Below, piece after piece: positions 5,381 to 7,461 of a stretch of 7,461 nucleotides of DNA. The stretch is from DATFLS01 sp964413425. Lineage in GTDB: Bacteria > Fidelibacterota > JAANXI01. Every line of letters starts with the position of its first letter. The stretch's first letter is position 1. A program made the position numbers and the translations under genes. The DNA lies in NCBI GenBank assembly GCA_964413425.1, contig CAYPST010000152.1:1-7461 (forward strand), written 5' to 3'. The notes under the pieces are model-generated. The model was not told the DNA's origin, made no database searches, and saw only the letters and a list, made by a program, of their open reading frames with translations.

Positions 5381-7405
5381 ATGGAACATGAAGCGAACCA
5401 GGATGAACACCAGGAACACAGCGTAGATCACTCCAGCCACGAGCAGATGTTCAGACGCAAATTCTGGTGGTCGTTGCTGCTGTCGGTCCCGGTAATCCTT
5501 TACAGTCCGATGATCCAGCAGTGGCTGGATTTCACCATGCCGGAATTCACCGGCAGTGCCTGGATTACGCCGGTCTTTGCCGTGATCGTCTTTCTCTATG
5601 GTGGTCTTCCGTTTTTACAAATGGCGGTGCCGGAGCTGCGAAACCGTAAGCCCGGCATGATGATGCTCATCTCCCTGGCCATCGTGGTGGCATTCGTGTA
5701 CAGCATTGGAGCCCTGTTCATCTCCACCGGCAAAGGGTTCTTCTGGGAATTAGTCACACTGATTGACATCATGCTTCTGGGCCACTGGATTGAGATGCGC
5801 AGTGTCCGCCAGGCCTCCGGAGCCCTGCATGAGCTGGCCCGGCTTATGCCGGATACGGCTGAACGCATCCGTGAGGATGGGGAGACAGAAGAGGTACCGG
5901 TCACTGAGTTATCACCGGCCGATCTGGTGCTGGTTCGTCCCGGAGAGAGCGTGCCGGCCGACGGAGTGGTTGAAGTGGGGGAGTCGGAACTGAACGAAGC
6001 CATGATCACCGGGGAATCCAAACCGGTCTCTAAAGGCGAAAGCGATGACGTGATCGGCGGGACGATCAACGGGGACGGGAGTCTCCGTATCCGCATCTCT
6101 GCCACCGGGGATGATACGGCGCTGGCCGGTATCATGCGACTGGTCACGGAAGCGCAGGAGAGCAAATCCGATACCCAGATCCTGGCGGATCGTGCTGCCG
6201 GCTGGCTCTTCTATATCGCGCTGAGCGTGGCGGTTATTACTGCCATTGCCTGGACGGTGGCCGTCGGCTTCGGCGTGGATGTGATCGCCCGGGTGGCCAC
6301 CGTGCTGGTGATTGCCTGTCCCCATGCTCTCGGTATGGCCGTGCCGCTTGTCGTCGCCATTACCACATCGCTGGGTGCACGGAACGGCATCCTGGTCCGG
6401 GACCGCCTCTCTCTGGAACAGGCCCGGGAGATCTCGACGGTTATGTTCGACAAAACCGGGACGCTGACCAAGGGCGAATTCGGCGTGGTGAATATCGCTG
6501 CAGCCGGGGAGCATTCCGATGAAGATATTCTGGCCCTGGCGGCGGCCATCGAAGGTGATTCCGAACATACGATCGCCCGGGCAATTCGGAGCGCCGCTGA
6601 CCAGAGAGAACTACAGTTACCGGAGATTTCCGACTTTCAGGCAATAAAAGGCCGGGGAGTGCAGGCGCAGTTCAATGGAGCTCCTGTCTATTTAGGTGGC
6701 CCGAGGTTGCTGGAATATCTGGAAATGGAGCTGCCGGATTCTTTGACGGCATTTCGCTCGGAAGCCAATGAGAACGGTCGAACGGCAGTCTACCTTATCA
6801 GGGATGAGCGGATATTTGGCGGCATCGCCCTGGCCGATGTGATTCGCCCGGAAAGCCGGGAAGCGGTGCAGCAGCTCCATGATTTGGGGCTGGAAGTTGC
6901 CATGCTTACCGGGGATAGTGAAGCGGTGGCAAAATCGGTTGCTGAAGAGCTGGAGATCGATCACTATTTCGCCGAGGTGTTGCCTGAGGACAAAGACAAG
7001 AAGGTCTCCTCGCTGCAGGATGAAGGTCAGCGGGTGGCCATGGTGGGGGATGGGGTAAATGACGCCCCGGCACTGACCCGGGCGGATGTGGGCATTGCCA
7101 TTGGCAGCGGCACGGACGTGGCCATTGAATCCGCCGGGATCATCCTGGTAAAGAGCAATCCGTTGGATATTGTGCATATCTTTCAACTCAGCAGAGCAAC
7201 CCATCGCAAGATGATTCAGAATCTCTGGTGGGCTGCCGGCTATAACATTGTTGCCCTGCCCTTGGCTGCAGGGGTATTGGCACCGATAGGCATTCTCCTC
7301 TCCCCGGCAGCGGGGGCCGTGTTGATGTCTATCAGCACCGTGATCGTTGCACTGAATGCCCAGCTGTTACGCCGGATGGAATTCAGTGAAGAAAACAGAA
7401 AGTAG
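5381..7405 (+). CDS. copB: P1B-type copper-translocating ATPase, CopB-like
   Basis: This 674-residue heavy-metal pump uses ATP to move copper ions out of the cytoplasm across the inner membrane. Visible motifs in order: His-rich N-terminus (H3, H10, H13, H17, H20) in place of the CxxC HMA domain of CopA; first membrane helices from about residue 28; actuator TGES (210-213); the ion-site CPH (313-315) in a membrane helix; phosphorylation motif DKTGT with Asp357; SEHT (394-397) at the nucleotide-binding His396; TGD (510-512); GDGVNDAPAL (556-565); and MSISTVIVALNAQ (649-661) in the last helix. CPH with a His-rich N-terminus defines the P1B-3 (CopB) group, which favours Cu(II) and also Cu(I) or Ag. 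In SEHT the usual Pro after His is Thr. No Shine-Dalgarno sequence is seen before the ATG at 5381; Met23 is an alternative start but would remove the His cluster. It follows the metal-binding lipoprotein gene by 127 bases. Confidence 0.95.
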   Translation: MEHEANQDEHQEHSVDHSSHEQMFRRKFWWSLLLSVPVILYSPMIQQWLDFTMPEFTGSAWITPVFAVIVFLYGGLPFLQMAVPELRNRKPGMMMLISLAIVVAFVYSIGALFISTGKGFFWELVTLIDIMLLGHWIEMRSVRQASGALHELARLMPDTAERIREDGETEEVPVTELSPADLVLVRPGESVPADGVVEVGESELNEAMITGESKPVSKGESDDVIGGTINGDGSLRIRISATGDDTALAGIMRLVTEAQESKSDTQILADRAAGWLFYIALSVAVITAIAWTVAVGFGVDVIARVATVLVIACPHALGMAVPLVVAITTSLGARNGILVRDRLSLEQAREISTVMFDKTGTLTKGEFGVVNIAAAGEHSDEDILALAAAIEGDSEHTIARAIRSAADQRELQLPEISDFQAIKGRGVQAQFNGAPVYLGGPRLLEYLEMELPDSLTAFRSEANENGRTAVYLIRDERIFGGIALADVIRPESREAVQQLHDLGLEVAMLTGDSEAVAKSVAEELEIDHYFAEVLPEDKDKKVSSLQDEGQRVAMVGDGVNDAPALTRADVGIAIGSGTDVAIESAGIILVKSNPLDIVHIFQLSRATHRKMIQNLWWAAGYNIVALPLAAGVLAPIGILLSPAAGAVLMSISTVIVALNAQLLRRMEFSEENRK

Positions 7406-7428
7406 CCAATAGCCGGTAGCCAGTAACC
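7401..7428 (+). repeat. Degenerate heptamer tract overlapping the ATPase stop
   Basis: The units AGTAGCC, AATAGCC, GGTAGCC and AGTAACC run head to tail, and the TAG stop of the ATPase lies in the first unit. It is the same repeat family as at 3214-3241. The remaining 33 bases of the window hold no gene that I can see. Confidence 0.65.
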
Positions 7429-7461
7429 AGGCGTGAGAGAGGTTTTTCCATTGTCTATGCT

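Overview
This window looks like part of a bacterial chromosome of moderate GC content (close to 50% by eye). The first gene is the 3' end of an outer-membrane protein whose C-terminus ends in the typical barrel residue Phe. Its sequence style (SLSYEAP near the start, NVVNTRF at the end) resembles a family I remember from Bacteroidota, Balneolota/Rhodothermota and related FCB-group genomes. I therefore infer a Gram-negative member of the FCB group, without claiming a species. All supported genes are on the + strand.

Layout. 1-887: 3' end of an outer-membrane barrel protein. 960-1478: small secreted protein of unknown function. 1762-3225: two-gene unit encoding an ECF sigma factor and a membrane protein of the DUF5667 type. 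The latter probably acts as its anti-sigma factor and carries an unusual Met/His-rich tail on the far side of the membrane. 3226-3584: a gene-free stretch holding a degenerate heptamer tract, a 145-bp inverted-dimer element (REPIN/MITE-like), a promoter-like motif and a second heptamer tract. 3585-3818: small membrane protein with a C-terminal SHOCT motif. 4108-5253: Met/His-rich lipoprotein with an internally duplicated domain, possibly related to P19/Tpd metal-binding proteins. 5381-7405: CopB-type P1B ATPase with a CPH motif and a His-rich N-terminus. The window ends in a third heptamer tract.

How the genes may work together. From the sigma factor onward the window reads as a metal, most likely copper, response island. 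The efflux ATPase moves copper out of the cytoplasm, the lipoprotein could bind it in the periplasm, and the SHOCT protein is a typical small neighbour of such pumps. The key observation is a two-box motif, CCCGTAACA-N13-TTCGTCC. It lies once before the sigma factor gene and once before the SHOCT gene, with identical boxes and identical spacing. Its core, GTAAC-N16-CGTC, has the form of an ECF -35/-10 promoter. I infer that the sigma factor activates its own operon and the SHOCT gene, and that the Met/His tail of the putative anti-sigma factor senses periplasmic metal. Neither inference is proven by the sequence. The lipoprotein and the ATPase show no copy of the motif, so they either read through from the SHOCT gene or use their own promoters.
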